In this document: positions 9,401 to 19,939 of the stretch, piece by piece
Layout of the letters: every line of letters starts with the position of its first letter
Numbering within the stretch: position 1 is the stretch's first letter
Source of the DNA: Heliocidaris erythrogramma
Taxonomy: Eukaryota > Echinodermata > Echinoidea > Camarodonta > Echinometridae
Assembly (NCBI GenBank): GCA_025617745.1
Contig: CM046870.1
Coordinates: forward strand, 26,021,501-26,085,500
DNA: 64,000 bases
Reading direction: 5' to 3'
The notes under the pieces: model-generated
Told to the model about the DNA's origin: nothing
What the model saw: only the letters and a program-made list of their open reading frames with translations
The model's database searches: none
Position numbers and translations under genes: made by a program

Positions 9401-12331
9401 TTTGAATGACGCTTTGGAAAAAAATCGATTGCAACATGGCTTAATGTACAAATTCGAAAATGAATGGTGAGAGGAAAGATGACGTTGATTAATTATAGAT
9501 TTGCCAGATTAGGATGATACGGGACAAAATCAAAATAAAATGTATTAAAATAGATGGAAAGACCTATACTTTATCACGTAATTTTCCCTTTCCATCATCT
9601 CTCCCCTCACTTCTTTTTTTTTTTTATTTATCTGGGTTTTTTAAGCGGACCTCTGCTCGCCAACGAGGGGGTTTGTTCGAACCCCCTGAACCCCCCCTCG
9701 CCCCCCTTCCCTCCCCCCCCCCCCCCCCCCCCTAGTTACGGGCCTGGGTATCACAGTGCGCCTAATCATAACAAAGATGGTGATAAAAGAAAAATAATCT
9801 TTGCTCAAATAATAACAATGTATCGGCACTCACTGACAACAAGTAGTAAGAGTTAAAAAAAAGGAATGATAAAAGCCAATTAACATGATGATAAAGGCCA
9901 ACGCCTTATACATGATTTAATGATCAAGTAATGATTTACTGGTGAGCGTTTCATCAAGCGTTTTGTCGGTCATTTTTACCGACAACTGTTATAAGCTACT
10001 GAAATCCTTGCATCTGATTGGCTGAGAGCAAATTTGTCAGTAAAAATCACCGACAAAACGCTTGATGAAACACTCCAGGTGTGATTGTCACGAAAGTGAA
10101 AGCCTGTTAGAATCACTCAATGATCAAAACGAATACTCACAAAGTTTATATGGTTGAAAGACACTGCAGTGAAAGAAATTACGATCCCAATCAGCAACAA
10201 CGAGAAAGCTGGCATCTTGAATAATGAGATATATCTCATCAATGATGCTTTCCAATGTTTTTCCTCCTTTTCCTCCTCCTCCTCCTTCCCCTCCTCTTCC
10301 TCCTGTTTCTCATTTCCATTCTCCTCGCCTTCCCGCTCCTCCACACCTCCTTCTTCCCTCACACCCCTTTGCTTCTCTTCCTTTTCGTCCAGTTTCTGAT
10401 AATGTTTCTTCTCAACGTCGTCGTCGTCGTTAAACATGTCACTTGGAGGTTGGCGAATGAAGACGATGAATAGGAAGGCGACAAAGAGGGAGAAGAAGGA
10501 TAGAAATCGGACCGACCATCTCCAGCCCCAATTTTCCGAGGTGATTTGGATCACAGGGCTGAAAACAAGGATAGCTGTCAAAATGACGGAAGAAAGCGTT
10601 AGCAGAACCCATTAAAATTTTTCTTCAATGACAAGTTTTTCGCACTTCGGTAGATTGCAGCAATAAACATTATTATAAATAAGTCGTGAATGGAATTAAA
10701 TGCAAAACCTCCACTATCGTTCGTTACGTAATGGTCAACTCGATCACCAGGGAAGCGTTTCATCAAGCGTTTTGTCTGTGATTTTACAAGTAAAAAAACC
10801 TGTTAATCTACAGTTATTTTTTACAGTGTAGCTAGAGCAGTACAACAGGGGTTAATTTCAGGGGGATATCATTGTCGAGTGGTCAGTTTATCTGGAGTTC
10901 TGGTCTTCTGGACATGATAATGGGATTCACCTACCAATCTCAAACGCCAAACCATTTGAGGAAACTGGTCCCGTACAGTGCTTCTTGTCGAAGTAACCCG
11001 TGACATAGACACAACCGACAGTATAAAGCACCACGGAACTGCCACCGAAGACCAGGCTGTAGGAGAGGAAGGCGGGCCAGAGCGCTTGGATGAAACTGGT
11101 CGTGAAGAGCCCGACCGCGCAGAGGAAGCATGCCCCGACCATGGTGCAACGGTAGCCGAAACGGTGGACGATGAGGGTCGAGAGTGGGGAGAAGACACAG
11201 CAGAGGACCCAGGGTAGAGCACCAAGCCAACCTTTGAAAGGAGAGGAAAGATAGTTAAAGCAAAGGTTGTAATTACGCGTTTGAATTTATTAAAACATAA
11301 AGATAGCGACGTATATGCTGTGAATTATATGCACTTTCTAATTTTACTGAGGATTTTTTATTTTGAACTATTATGTATAATACGTTATGCATTTTGATGT
11401 AAATATGTTTATTATTATTCAGGGCCCCATGGAAGACCACTACTTAATGGTTAATGGGCTACCCTGACAAAAGATCAGAAATAAATAAATAAAATAAAAT
11501 AAAATTATCATTATCATCATCACGTTAGGGCGTTTAATTATTCGTCTGTTTGTTTGTTTGTTTGTTGTTGTTTTTTTCCGAGGGGGTCGATCTGTAATTT
11601 GACCTGGGGGCAGATGTAATCAGAGAGCCTGTTGATATTGAGGGGCCGGTCGTAACGAATTTCTGGCCGAATGTTTACTATAGGAATCCGCCCTGTACAT
11701 GTGGTCCCCCACTCTGCGCTGATGAGATCCAGAGTCCACTTTGGGGCAAAAGAATGTCTTTTGGTTTCCACCCGGGTTTCCACTGCCCCAAAATGGAAGG
11801 GGGAAGGGTTAATATCTCCTTCAGTGGCGCCCCTGTTTTAATAAACTTTGCTTTCCATTTTTTTATAAAACTTACATCAACATTGCGTTACAGTATTTTC
11901 TATGAATAAATTCTTGACACAGAACTCAGTCGGGGAACGTCGTAAGTGTAAGTTGACTCTGACTAGGCTACACTACGAGATTATTAAGGGAAAAAAAACT
12001 ATTGAAAAAGGGGCAAATCAAACAACATGATAAACTCACTTAGTTCAGTGACGGATGGTTCGAACTCTCGCTCGAGGAAGATAAAAAACATGGAGAAGTC
12101 CCCCATGATGCCGAACGTTACCCCGACACCCACGGCCCATACCACTGTCGTGATCCACCTGAAGTACCTGGGATCCACCCATAGCCGTTTGTACAACGGT
12201 AAGGTATCGCTGGAAACCTGCACCGGTTCGGGCCGGTCAGAGCCGTCTGGAACCGGCCTGAACTGGCCCAGTTCAGTTCCATTTTGGTGCTTCTTGTTTC
12301 TCCCATTGCATATTGAGTTCCACGTTACCAT
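3229..12331 (-). CDS. SLC16/monocarboxylate-transporter-like MFS protein, six coding exons
   Basis: The exons are 12331-12040, 11231-10935, 10574-10141, 7558-7336, 4093-3950 and 3488-3229. They total 1650 bp, giving 549 residues plus stop. Every junction is GT/AG and the phases agree (1,1,0,1,1). Seen: about 12 hydrophobic segments in two groups, separated by a strongly acidic Glu/Lys-rich loop at residues ~237-303. That is the TM6-TM7 layout of monocarboxylate transporters. A GYFDKK motif lies after TM4, SSNGLAF before TM5, and LTGSY before TM12. Known of the family: proton-linked or facilitative transport of monocarboxylates or related solutes across the plasma membrane. Odd: the N-terminal family signature PDGGWGWVV is replaced by YFRWITTVVWAV. 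The TM8 Asp four residues before the conserved Arg appears to be Ala, so the substrate and proton coupling cannot be assigned. The ATG at 12331 is preceded by AG at 12351-12352 and an open frame, so an upstream exon may add 5' UTR or a few residues. Confidence 0.85.
3950..4093 (-). CDS. Transporter exon 5
   Basis: The acceptor TTTCTCCAG precedes TAATTGG; the donor GTAAAA follows GTACCCG. The exon is 144 bp, phase 1 to 1. It encodes IGLMRGLYFSL and the TM11 region rich in Gly and Ala. Confidence 0.87.
4094..4864. other. Intron 4, proximal part
   Basis: Part of the 3.2-kb intron between exons 5 and 4. No transposon end or RNA gene was recognised before the hAT element; a CATCAT run starts at about 4840. 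Confidence 0.6.
4865..5240. mobile_element. Non-autonomous hAT transposon inserted in CAT repeats
   Basis: The element at 4873-5232 starts CAGTGGCGGAT and ends ATCCGCCCCTG. It is flanked by the direct 8-bp repeat GTCATCAT (4865-4872 and 5233-5240). It contains several long C tracts and is related, inverted, to 2114-2355. Its right part is also the start of each unit of the tandem triplication. Confidence 0.85.
5303..5600. mobile_element. Second hAT-like MITE, copy in unit 1
   Basis: Termini are CAGTGGTGTA and TACACCAGTG, with near-identical 8-bp flanks ATCATCAT and ATTATCAT. It was carried along in the tandem duplication. Confidence 0.65.
6018..6322. mobile_element. Second hAT-like MITE, copy in unit 2
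   Basis: Same termini and flanks as the copy at 5303; the internal poly-C tract differs in length. Confidence 0.65.
6753..7059. mobile_element. Second hAT-like MITE, copy in unit 3
   Basis: Here the right end is TACACCACTG, a perfect inverted match to CAGTGGTGTA, so this copy keeps the best termini of the three. Confidence 0.65.
7134..7325. repeat. Mixed TTC/CAT trinucleotide microsatellite
   Basis: Imperfect ATC, TTC and CAC triplets, including a TTC run at about 7206-7232, lie in intron 4 next to the exon 4 donor. Confidence 0.8.
7336..7558 (-). CDS. Transporter exon 4
   Basis: The acceptor TATGTTTTTCAG precedes GGTAGCTAC; the donor GTAAGT follows TCAATAT. The exon is 223 bp, phase 0 to 1. 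It encodes TM8 (FLAGSALVGRVSV, with the family Arg present and the family Asp absent), TM9 and most of TM10. Confidence 0.88.
7559..8356. other. Intron 3, exon-4-proximal part
   Basis: Two poly-C tracts (about 7718-7734 and 8331-8344), probably hAT-related debris, and otherwise nothing recognised. The open frame at 8084-8368 has no splice context or family resemblance. Confidence 0.5.
8357..8735. mobile_element. Dispersed repeat, degraded copy of the TTAA-flanked MITE at 44501
   Basis: Starting from TTAA at 8357, the order of landmarks GAGTTCTGGTC, CAAAGCAATTGGGAAAG, AGAAATTCACT, ACACACAGAA/ CACACAGAAG and TTTCAGCTATTTCTTG matches 44497-44859. Terminal sequence at the right end is degraded. 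Confidence 0.6.
8830..9047. mobile_element. Degraded hAT MITE fragment
   Basis: Internal landmarks GCCAGCCCTCCAAAAGTCGCT and CCGTAATTCTCTGACAAGCAA match the element at 2114-2355. The right end CTGGATACGCCACTA is recognisable; the left end is not. Confidence 0.55.
9076..9746. mobile_element. Possible DNA transposon with CAGGC ends
   Basis: CAGGCGCGTAACT at 9076 and AGTTACGGGCCTG ending at 9746 are inverted matches with one mismatch in 13, flanked by GGTAT on both sides. An alternative shorter element ending near 9243, with a 7-bp repeat TTGGTAT, cannot be excluded. Confidence 0.4.
9944..10075. mobile_element. Foldback MITE in intron 3
   Basis: Arms GAGCGTTTCATCAAGCGTTT and AAACGCTTGATGAAACACTC enclose CTGTTATAAGCTACTGAAA and GATTGGCTGAGAGCAAATTT. 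Further copies lie at 19940-20040 (partial) and 20213-20352. Confidence 0.8.
10141..10574 (-). CDS. Transporter exon 3 with acidic cytosolic loop
   Basis: The acceptor TTTTGACAG precedes CTATCCTTG; the donor GTGAGT follows AACTTT (phase 0). It encodes TM5-TM6, a ~65-residue loop of Glu/Lys/Gly runs, and TM7. The loop is coded by an imperfect GAG/GAA-rich purine tract that looks expandable. Confidence 0.88.
10575..10934. other. Intron 2 with a half foldback MITE
   Basis: This 360-bp intron contains, at about 10748-10778, GCGTTTCATCAAGCGTTTTGTC, the left arm of the foldback family at 9944, without a right arm. Confidence 0.6.
10935..11231 (-). CDS. Transporter exon 2
   Basis: The acceptor CTTTCAAAG lies before GTTGGCTT and the donor GTAGGT follows GAGATTG. 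The exon is 297 bp, phase 1 to 1. It encodes WLGALPW, TM2-TM4 and the GYFDKK motif, the segment that most resembles SLC16 members. Confidence 0.88.
11410..11502 (+). mobile_element. CR1-type LINE 3' tail in intron 1
   Basis: CAGGGCCCC...GGGCTACCCTG forms a short hairpin followed by AATAAATAAATAAAATAAAAT. The same arrangement ends the SINE at 14590 and resembles the hairpin at 46371. Intron 1 (11232-12039) shows nothing else recognisable. Confidence 0.5.
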
Positions 12332-12350
12332 ATTGATGTGGTGTAATCCC
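12040..12350 (-). CDS. Transporter exon 1 (first recognised coding exon)
   Basis: Coding runs from ATG at 12331 to 12040, where CTAA is followed by the donor GTGAGT. It encodes a ~50-residue hydrophilic N-terminus, TM1 (WITTVVWAVGVGVTFGIMG) and the start of the TM1-TM2 loop, ending in phase 1. A likely acceptor (CTTACGTTCAG) ends at 12351, so a further upstream exon is expected. The frame stays open between the acceptor and the ATG. Confidence 0.8.
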
Positions 12351-12351
12351 T

Positions 12352-13440
12352 GAACGTAAGATGATTTAAACAGAATTCCAAGGTGATGGTCCCTTTAACG
12401 ACTGGACACAGCAGCCCATGGGCCTGTTGACACATAAAAAGAAAGACCGAAAGTTAGTAGGGGTGGGGGGAGGGAAAGAAGAAAACCTTTCATATAAATT
12501 ATATAAATGTACAGCTTCAATCAATAAATATTTTTATGTATTCATGTAATAAACACACAAAAAAATCTAATGGAATGAATACGTACAATAAGTGATAGAC
12601 TACGAAAATATAATGTAAATTCCTTTTTGATTATAACAGACCTACCTCTGCAATATGACTTTACAATGATAATGCTTATTTTATTGAATACTATTAAACT
12701 TTTATTTCCCAGACGGATTAGTGACAGCAGAAAACATGAAAACAAATTAATAAAAAGGTGAATAGTTGCATCTGAAACATTCTCTTCCAAAGTGACAAAG
12801 CACGTTAATATAATACTAGCCAGTTCGGGGTTAGCGCATGGTACAAAATTAATGACCCCAAATATCCACAGATATTTTAGACATGGAGGGTCCCTTTATG
12901 TGCACTTCAGAAAAATAACTCTGGGAGTGATAGAGGTGTCTCATGAATAGCTTTTGTTTCCCCTTTTAAAAAGAATACTTCCACCTGGATATCATGTAAT
13001 GCACCATTAGTGCATAATTGAATAATGATTACATGACATTCATGAGCACATATCGAATATTAGTGTCAGTGGGTTTTAGAATTTGGTACAGATGACCTTT
13101 ATCTGTTCATGCTCAGATTGCATCTCCGAAGTGGCTTATTCTAGATTCCATTAAAATACGACTATACACATCACCATCAGAAAGGGCGTTTTTAAATGTC
13201 TCTGTAAAAATGTTATGGAAGAAATCTATTTCATGCAAGAAACTGTTGATATAAAACAAAATCAATAAAATGTAATCTTATTTTCCGCCAATGAGGCAAA
13301 CTTAGATGGTCACGTGTGTGACCGTAATTTTAACTTTACAAAGAATGGCCCATATCATTTAGCGGAGCGGTGTATACACGAATTTCGCTCATCCTATGGC
13401 TTAAATATCAAAGTTTCATGAGTGTATCGTCTGTGGATAC
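12352..13440. other. Upstream region of the transporter gene
   Basis: No coding exon was recognised. A 5' UTR exon and promoter should lie here or further right, given the acceptor at 12351, but I cannot place them. Confidence 0.4.
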
Positions 13441-13444
13441 CTTT

Positions 13445-13670
13445 ACCCCGGATGACTACCCAGGGCAACTATCCCCTAGGATAATAACCCTCGGACAACC
13501 ATCCCCAGTACAATTAGCCACGAAAATTACCACGAATGCCCATCCAATGGAGTAAATGGCCTAGGGTAAATTGACTGGGGTAGTTGTCTGGAGGTTATTG
13601 TCCGGGGGTTATTGTTCTCGGGAGGAATTGTCCTATAGGAGGTTTTCCTGGGTTAGTTGTCCGGGGCTGG
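13445..13670. repeat. Inverted array of short tandem repeats
   Basis: The left half has repeated CC(C)NGGACAACNATCCCC-type units (13450-13515). The right half has the complement, GGGTTATTGTCCGGGG-type units (13575-13665). The whole can fold into a large imperfect hairpin. Confidence 0.6.
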
Positions 13671-13842
13671 TATTGATTGGGAAGTCGCCACAGAATCTCT
13701 GTGGACATGTTTAATCTATTATATATTATACAAGCTAGTCGTGCCGTGTTTATTTAACTGTTGTAGAGAGAGACGTCTGTGATACATACGTTTGGATACT
13801 GGACTACGCCATTGTTCTGTACAGGACTTGTAAAGAGGTTGT

Positions 13843-14190
13843 TAGAGGTGTGGTAGTCGACTTGACTGGGAATGCAAAGGTCGTGGGTTCGAACCCCGGC
13901 ACGGCACTTATGCCCTGGGGCAAGGCATTTTATCTACATGTACATTGCTCCTCTCCACCCAGGTGTTAAATTGGTACCCGGGAGGATGCAAACGTCATTG
14001 TGGTTGGATTAGCATGTGCGCGCTTGGAAACAGGCGACTGGCTGGAATGCTCCCCAGAGGAGTGGAGAATCGCAACTGAATCCAGTGACCGGGGTAATAA
14101 TGCTGTAAGCGCTTTGGTCGGGTTACATTGTAACTGGTAAGGCGCTATAAAAGAAACAGCTATTATTATTATTATCATCATCATTATTAA
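13843..14190 (+). mobile_element. tRNA-derived SINE
   Basis: A tRNA-like head with B-box GGTTCGAACCC at about 13888 is followed by a body with CACCCAGGTGTTAAA and GTGCGCGCTTGGAAACAGG. The tail TAAGCGCTTTGG...GGCGCTATAAAAG is followed by ATT repeats. Another copy of the family lies inverted at 17880-18238. Confidence 0.8.
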
Positions 14191-14589
14191 TTTTTTTTAT
14201 TTGCATATGTTGAATCCATGGTTGAACCATACTAAGTACGTCTGAAGGTAAAGCTTTAATATATCCCTGAGCAGCTTCGAATAATACAATGTCTGATCGA
14301 ATACAATGTCTAGCGGAATCGAACTGAATCAGAATATAATAGCAGTCAAATGGCAGATAACAATGGCGCGAATTTCCATTGTATGGAGCCGACTTTGCCA
14401 AAATAGTAGTATTCTGCTGTTGTGACGTGCATATAGCTGTCTTCAACGAGGAACTCTAAAGTACAAACCAAAGCTTAATACATTGTCGAATCTATAATGA
14501 TCATATTTATTTTGGTAATCCGACATTTGTTTCGAATTTAATCTCGTCCAAGACATAGGGTAAGGGTTGCTATGAACCAACCCAACAGT

Positions 14590-14835
14590 ACTGTTGGCTC
14601 AGTTGGTTAGAGCGCCCGCCTCATGAACGGAAGGTCGTGGGTTCGAACCCTGGCCGAGTCATACCGTAGGTTTAAAAAGTGGGACCTTCTGCCTCCTAGC
14701 CAGGCGCTCAGTATATTAGAATGGAGAATGATATTATTATTATTATTATATTATTATTATATTATAACATGTTATGTTATGTTATGCAGGGCCCGCTGGA
14801 AGTGGGCTACCCCTGGGTAAATAAAATGTTATTAT
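14590..14835 (+). mobile_element. tRNA-derived SINE with CR1-like tail
   Basis: The head has A-box TGGCTCAGTTGGTTAGAGCG and B-box GGTTCGAACCC. The tail is CAGGGCCCGCTGGAAGTGGG, CTACCCCTG, AAATAAAATG, a hairpin shared with the LINE tail at 11410. A different body from the SINE at 13843 makes it a second family. Confidence 0.75.
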
Positions 14836-14864
14836 TATGATTATTATGAAATGCTAGGTAAGGT

Positions 14865-16664
14865 TCATTTATTTATTCTTTTTCCGTTTCACATAAACAA
14901 AATATAAAGAAACATGACATAATAAATAAAATACAGCAAAGTTGTTAGAACATGTGTTATATAGAATACATGAAAATATCATAATTCTTGAAAAAAGGAT
15001 CAGCAACATAACAACACTTGTGTAAAACGGAGGGACTTGCCAGAAAGAAGCAAAGCTTGTACAAGAGGCAAGCCCCTGAACTTAGTTTCAATACGTTTTA
15101 ATCCAGGGGAAAAAATGAAAAAAATGTATAATGAACACATAATATATACAAAATATAAGAAGTTATAAAAGTATAACTGATAACAAATATAATAATAGGG
15201 GGCACAAAGAGAAGGTGCAGGTAATTATGAAAATACAGACTGCAGGGGTACGTGTATGGAACAGGTCATTAGGCATGCTTATATGATTTCAGTTAAAATA
15301 AAATGTTATACGAACGTATAATATAGGTATGGATATGTTATAGTTAATTATGTATTGACTTGACCTGTTGGTGTGAGTATTGACAGATTAACATTTTTTT
15401 AAGCATACGATTTTGGGTTTTTTCCGTATTTTATTTTGCTTCTTCAGATTGTTACAGAAAATTTGTTTGACATTATTGCATAAAAGCACAATATAAATAA
15501 TTTGATCTGGGTACATAGTACATAACGTAAATACATAAACGTTTGGAACATACAAGGGTGTATGTGTGCATAAATAGGTCGCGTTACCCTCAAGTACATT
15601 ATAAGATCAGTACACAGACATAAACTAGACGACTAAACTAGCAAGCACCACTTATTTAAATGAAATGTCATCTTTCCTATTCTGAAATCTATAACTTTTT
15701 CAACTTTTTCTAAATATAGTATTTCTTTCTTGAAATGTTCAAAGCTTATGGTCTTATCTTGACATTTGTTGTGAAAAATAAAATACTTGGCATAAAGGAT
15801 AATGGTATTTACAAGAGTCTTCCGTGTATCAACCCCAAAACAAATATCAAGACATGTCAGAGGAGTGAGGAGTACTGTAGTGCTTTCTAGCCATTGGTTT
15901 ACATTTTGCCATAATCAACGTACTCTCGTACAATAGTAAAAAAGATGGAGTATAGTTTGTTCCTCAATATTACATAGGTTACATAATGGAGAGCATTTTA
16001 TACCTATTTTAAACAAAAATTTATTCGTTGGGATTCTTCGATGCAGAAATTTAAACTGGAAAGTTCGAATTTTGGTATGCAATGTAGCAAGGAATGAAAT
16101 AGTAAAACGGTCTTTCCATACAATTAAATTTTCAAGAGGTTGATGCAGGTCCGTTTCCCAACGTATCAAATTTTGAGAACTATCGTTTCTACAAAACTTG
16201 TTTAACATCTGAGAATAACAAAATTTGACAGGATATTTATGAGATGCAAACAGTTCAAACTTTTCATCACAAAAAGCGACATGCCCATCTGTTTGTTTGA
16301 CAACCGTTTTCCATTCAGCGGGTATGGCCGATAATATTGCAAAATGGTCTAAAAAGCTAGAAATGGGAAGATTATATTCAGTCCGTAGTTCTTCAAAAGA
16401 CTTAAAGAAGCCATTGTCTCTTATCAAATCTCTTACATATAATATACCCGCGTTTAACCACCTCTTATAAAATATAATTTTGCCGTCTATTTTAATAAAT
16501 GAGTTATTCCATAAAAATTGGCCAATTATGTCTTTATATTTAACGGGGTTGTAGTATTTGTAGTGGGACCCAGGCCTTTAATACATCTATCCAAAAAGGG
16601 TTGATAGATAAATATCTGCATTCTTGCTCTGAAAAGTTCCCTTTGAAAATATAGTTCCAAATTT
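14865..16664 (-). mobile_element. 5'-truncated L1/Tx1-like LINE
   Basis: Coding similarity runs from about 16660 to a stop at 15633, with a frame break near 15915 and at least one near 16555. It covers the region after the reverse transcriptase and a Cys/His motif (CSPLCNLC...HLFYYC). That motif parallels SPLCHFC...HIFCDC in the plus-strand element at 56799-58678, so both are one broad family. The A-rich 3' UTR appears to end near 14870 in AATAAATAAATG. No RT catalytic part remains. Confidence 0.7.
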
Positions 16665-16830
16665 ATCTAAGAAGAAACAATATACGTTTAAAAGCATTAA
16701 TACTAGGGGATTCTTTAAAATCATGAGGCAGAGAATTCCAGTATGCAGAACACCTAAAACACACAAAACATCCCCTTGGTACGCGCAGATGTGTCAGAGT
16801 AGGTTCTATATACATTACTTGAATTTTAAA
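16665..16830 (-). mobile_element. CR1/L2-like LINE C-terminal fragment
   Basis: The minus strand encodes LRVPRG...YWNSLPHDFKESPSINAFKRIL, the typical C-terminal block of CR1/L2 ORF2 proteins. It directly abuts the L1/Tx1-like element, in the same orientation. Confidence 0.65.
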
Positions 16831-16839
16831 GCCCGCACT

Positions 16840-17495
16840 GCAGTAAATGCCTCACTGGGTTTCTTATATCAAGATTGGAAACAGATTAGGCCGAATACAA
16901 CTGTATTCATTTTTTATTCGATGGTAAATTCATCTTATTTGAGTATATTCTACATCTATTTTGTTTCTTTAAAAAAGTAAAAAATGTTTCATAAATATCA
17001 TCAGTTTGAGGGGCAAGCATTATGCTAAAACAGCGTTATTCCATTAAAGTCATTGGCGTAGATATATAGCGGGCAGGGGGTTGGGGTATGTGAATGCACA
17101 TTACATTTTTTTTTTATTGTAGAAAAATAAACTCAGTGTAGATAGCACTAGCAGGGGTTAAAGATGGGATGGGTGACGCGGGATTATGTATTTTTGCATC
17201 AATCATTTTTATTTTCATTGTATGGAGTAGAGTGAGGGCAGGGGGCATGATAGGGCCTGCCTTCACCATCCACCATGTCCAACGGCGGATCCAGGATTTT
17301 GTGAGGGAGGGGGCCCAATATTCGGAAATTCATACTTCTATTTTTTTAAATACTTTTAATGTTTATTGCCGGGGTTTGTTGTAGGATGTGATTGAACGCA
17401 TTTATTGCTCATACATGTGTCTCACTGAATTTGAGATATGTGTAGGTCAATTTTCGCTCGATTACTTATAGAAAATAGATACTACTACCGATTTC
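16840..17495. other. Spacer with orphan hAT-like ends
   Basis: CATTGGCGTAGATATA at about 17050 and GGCGGATCCAGGATTTTG at about 17284 look like left ends of hAT MITEs without partners. Nothing else was recognised. Confidence 0.35.
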
Positions 17496-17499
17496 TAAC

Positions 17500-17630
17500 T
17501 AAAATTTCTTTCTCTTTCTGTTATGTTTATATTCTCTACATCAATTTCTCTCTCTTCTTATCTCTCTACCAACACTCTCTCTCTGTCCCTCCCTCTCTCT
17601 CTATTTCTCTCTCCCTCTCCCTTATGTCAT
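17500..17630. repeat. TC-rich imperfect microsatellite
   Basis: Runs of CTCTCT and CCCTCT interrupted by TTTATA. Confidence 0.7.
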
Positions 17631-17879
17631 AATGATATGTAAGATAGAATTAAAATATGTTCTGTACATTACATGACATTATACAATATTTTAAACTGAA
17701 TATGTGGGTATGTTTGACTAAGTAATTGTAATCATGAGCACGTATGCGTGATAATTTCAAACACAAAAATAATAAATAAATTAACTCACAAGAATGTACA
17801 CATCGATTGTGAAAGTGTTGAGAGTGCAATGTAAAAAGTGAACCCGTGGATTTCCACGGGTCCCGCTAGTTATTATAAT

Positions 17880-18238
17880 TATTAATAATAATAATAATAA
17901 TACATTTATAAAACGCCTTTCCCAAACTGGCTCAAAGCGCTGGATATATATATTATTACCCCGGTCATTGAATTCTGGCACGCCCGCACACAGTGTATGC
18001 ACATTCTCCACTCCCTGGGGACCATTCCAGCCAGCCGCCTGTTTCCAAGCGCGCACATGCTAAGCAAAGGACATTAACTTTCGCCATCCTACCGGGTACC
18101 CATTTAACACCTGGGTGGAGAGTGGCAAATGTAGATTAACGTCTTGCCAAAGGACGCTAGTGCTGCGGCGGGATTCGAACCCCGGACCTCGTGGTTCACA
18201 GTCCGGGGAGTAATCCACTGATCCACAACACCTCTAAT
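17880..18238 (-). mobile_element. tRNA-derived SINE, same family as 13843
   Basis: Read on the minus strand: head with B-box GGTTCGAATCC, body CACCCAGGTGTTAAATGGG and GTGCGCGCTTGGAAACAGG, tail with AGCGCTTTGAG and ATT repeats. It is flanked on both sides by ATT/TAA microsatellite. Confidence 0.82.
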
Positions 18239-18239
18239 T

Positions 18240-18380
18240 ATTATTATTTATATTATTATTATTATTATTATTATTATAAGTAGAAGTAGTAGTAGTCGTA
18301 GTAAAGAATTATCATAAATCATCATTATCATCATCATCATTATTTTCATTATTATTATTACAATTATTATTATTACTTAT
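18240..18380. repeat. (ATT)n/(CAT)n microsatellite
   Basis: Imperfect ATT, AGT and CAT triplets follow the SINE head. Confidence 0.8.
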
Positions 18381-18800
18381 ATCTTTTATCTTCAGATTTT
18401 TGTATCAACCCGTAAGGCGATTAAGTTGTGTGAAAACTTCATAAATATATATATGTAAAAAATAGCGGTTGGTAAGCCATGGATTTGGTGTCAAAATAAC
18501 TGTTTCTAAATTTTTATAGCTTGATTGTTAGTCGAATTTAAGTCTACAAGAGGATAAGTGGGTAGATAACATAGAAATAAATATCTAGATTCCAATATCA
18601 TATAGGTTTTATTTTGAAAATGTCACTCCCAAAATTGTATGTTATTGCTAAATACTGGAAATAGTATTACTCTGATCGCGATCTTGACTCTACGTCTCCC
18701 TCATTACCCGACTAAATAACAGATGGTTTTCATACAAACAATTTCCAGCTGGATATGATTCAATACTATAGCAGTTCGGATGAATTATAAAAAGTTCTCC

Positions 18801-18952
18801 GGGCCCCGTTTCATAAAACTTGTTATCAGTAACAAGTTAAAATCATTGTTATTAGCTACTGAAATCCTTGAATCTGATCGGCTATTAAAGAGCAAATTTG
18901 TCATAGAAATGGGGCAGTTGTCATTGATAACAAGTTTTATAAAATGGGGCCC
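18801..18952. mobile_element. GGGCCC-ended foldback MITE
   Basis: Arms GGGCCCCGTTTCATAAAACT and AGTTTTATAAAATGGGGCCC are inverted. The centre shares CTACTGAAATCCTTG and GAGCAAATTTGTCA with the foldback family at 9944. Confidence 0.8.
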
Positions 18953-19471
18953 TGATCTATTGTCGTACAATGCGCCAGAAAGGAATATCTCTACAGATGC
19001 ACGGTTCATTGTGTGTTTTGTGAGATCATATTTGTCGAATATTAATTCAACAATGCAACATAATTATGATACTCTCGGCTTAGCAAATATATAGTATTGG
19101 AATAGATAACATCTGGTGTGGTCATTTTGAATGGGGTTGTTGGACCAGATTTGCCGACATGTTAGCCGAAAATGAGCGTAAAATATGGAAGGACTAAAAT
19201 GTCTTAATTTGCCGACAAGGTTCTAAAAATCCCCAATTTGCCTATTCATAATGCTGAATAGGGATGTCAAATCCCCTTTCAAGCCCCTCACCACCTATTG
19301 CGACGCCATTGCGAAGCTACTGACTGATTCAATCAAACGGTTTCATTCAAATGAATACACAAAAGCAGAAGCGCGTATCTAACGCAGGGTGCAACATATA
19401 TATATCTCCGTGATTGTAAGCGCACGGAGATGTTAAGATTCCCCCACCCCACCCCGTTAATCAATGTCCGG

Positions 19472-19645
19472 ATACGCCACTAACATGATAAGTAAGGATG
19501 GTTGACAGCCGCATAGCGATGAGGCCGGGGGCACGTGCCTCCCCTACAAAAAACTCTTCGTGCCCCTCTGCATGCCCTCCCCCAGGAAAAGTGGGTCTCG
19601 CTCCCTATACACCCTCAATTAAGAAATTCCTGGCTGCGCCACTGA
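19472..19645. mobile_element. hAT-like MITE debris
   Basis: A right end CGGATACGCCACTA at 19472 has no left partner. A possible small element runs from CAGCCGCATAGC (19506) to CCTGGCTGCGCCACTG (19645), with GGTTGA on both sides. Confidence 0.4.
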
Positions 19646-19939
19646 GGTTGACCCAGTCATGGTATGCTTATCATACAATAGCCTACAATACAATCCCTTC
19701 TCAGGCCGCATTTTTTAATTCAAAAGCTGAATGAACCGTGAAAAGTTACTATTATTCCTATTTCTCCAGTTCGTGACTTATCTGTTTGCATTATGGAACC
19801 CAACACAAAGCGAACTACAGCGCATGTCACAAGAAACATATATTATTCAAACTTCTGGGGCTTTTGTGGAAAATTAGTAATGACCTAAGTCCTTAGATTC
19901 AGGGCATAGTCGATCTCTCTTGGAAATAATGTGTAAAAA

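Noticed and set aside
10978..11217. Plus-strand open frame opposite transporter exon 2
   Set aside because: Antisense shadow of a well-supported exon.
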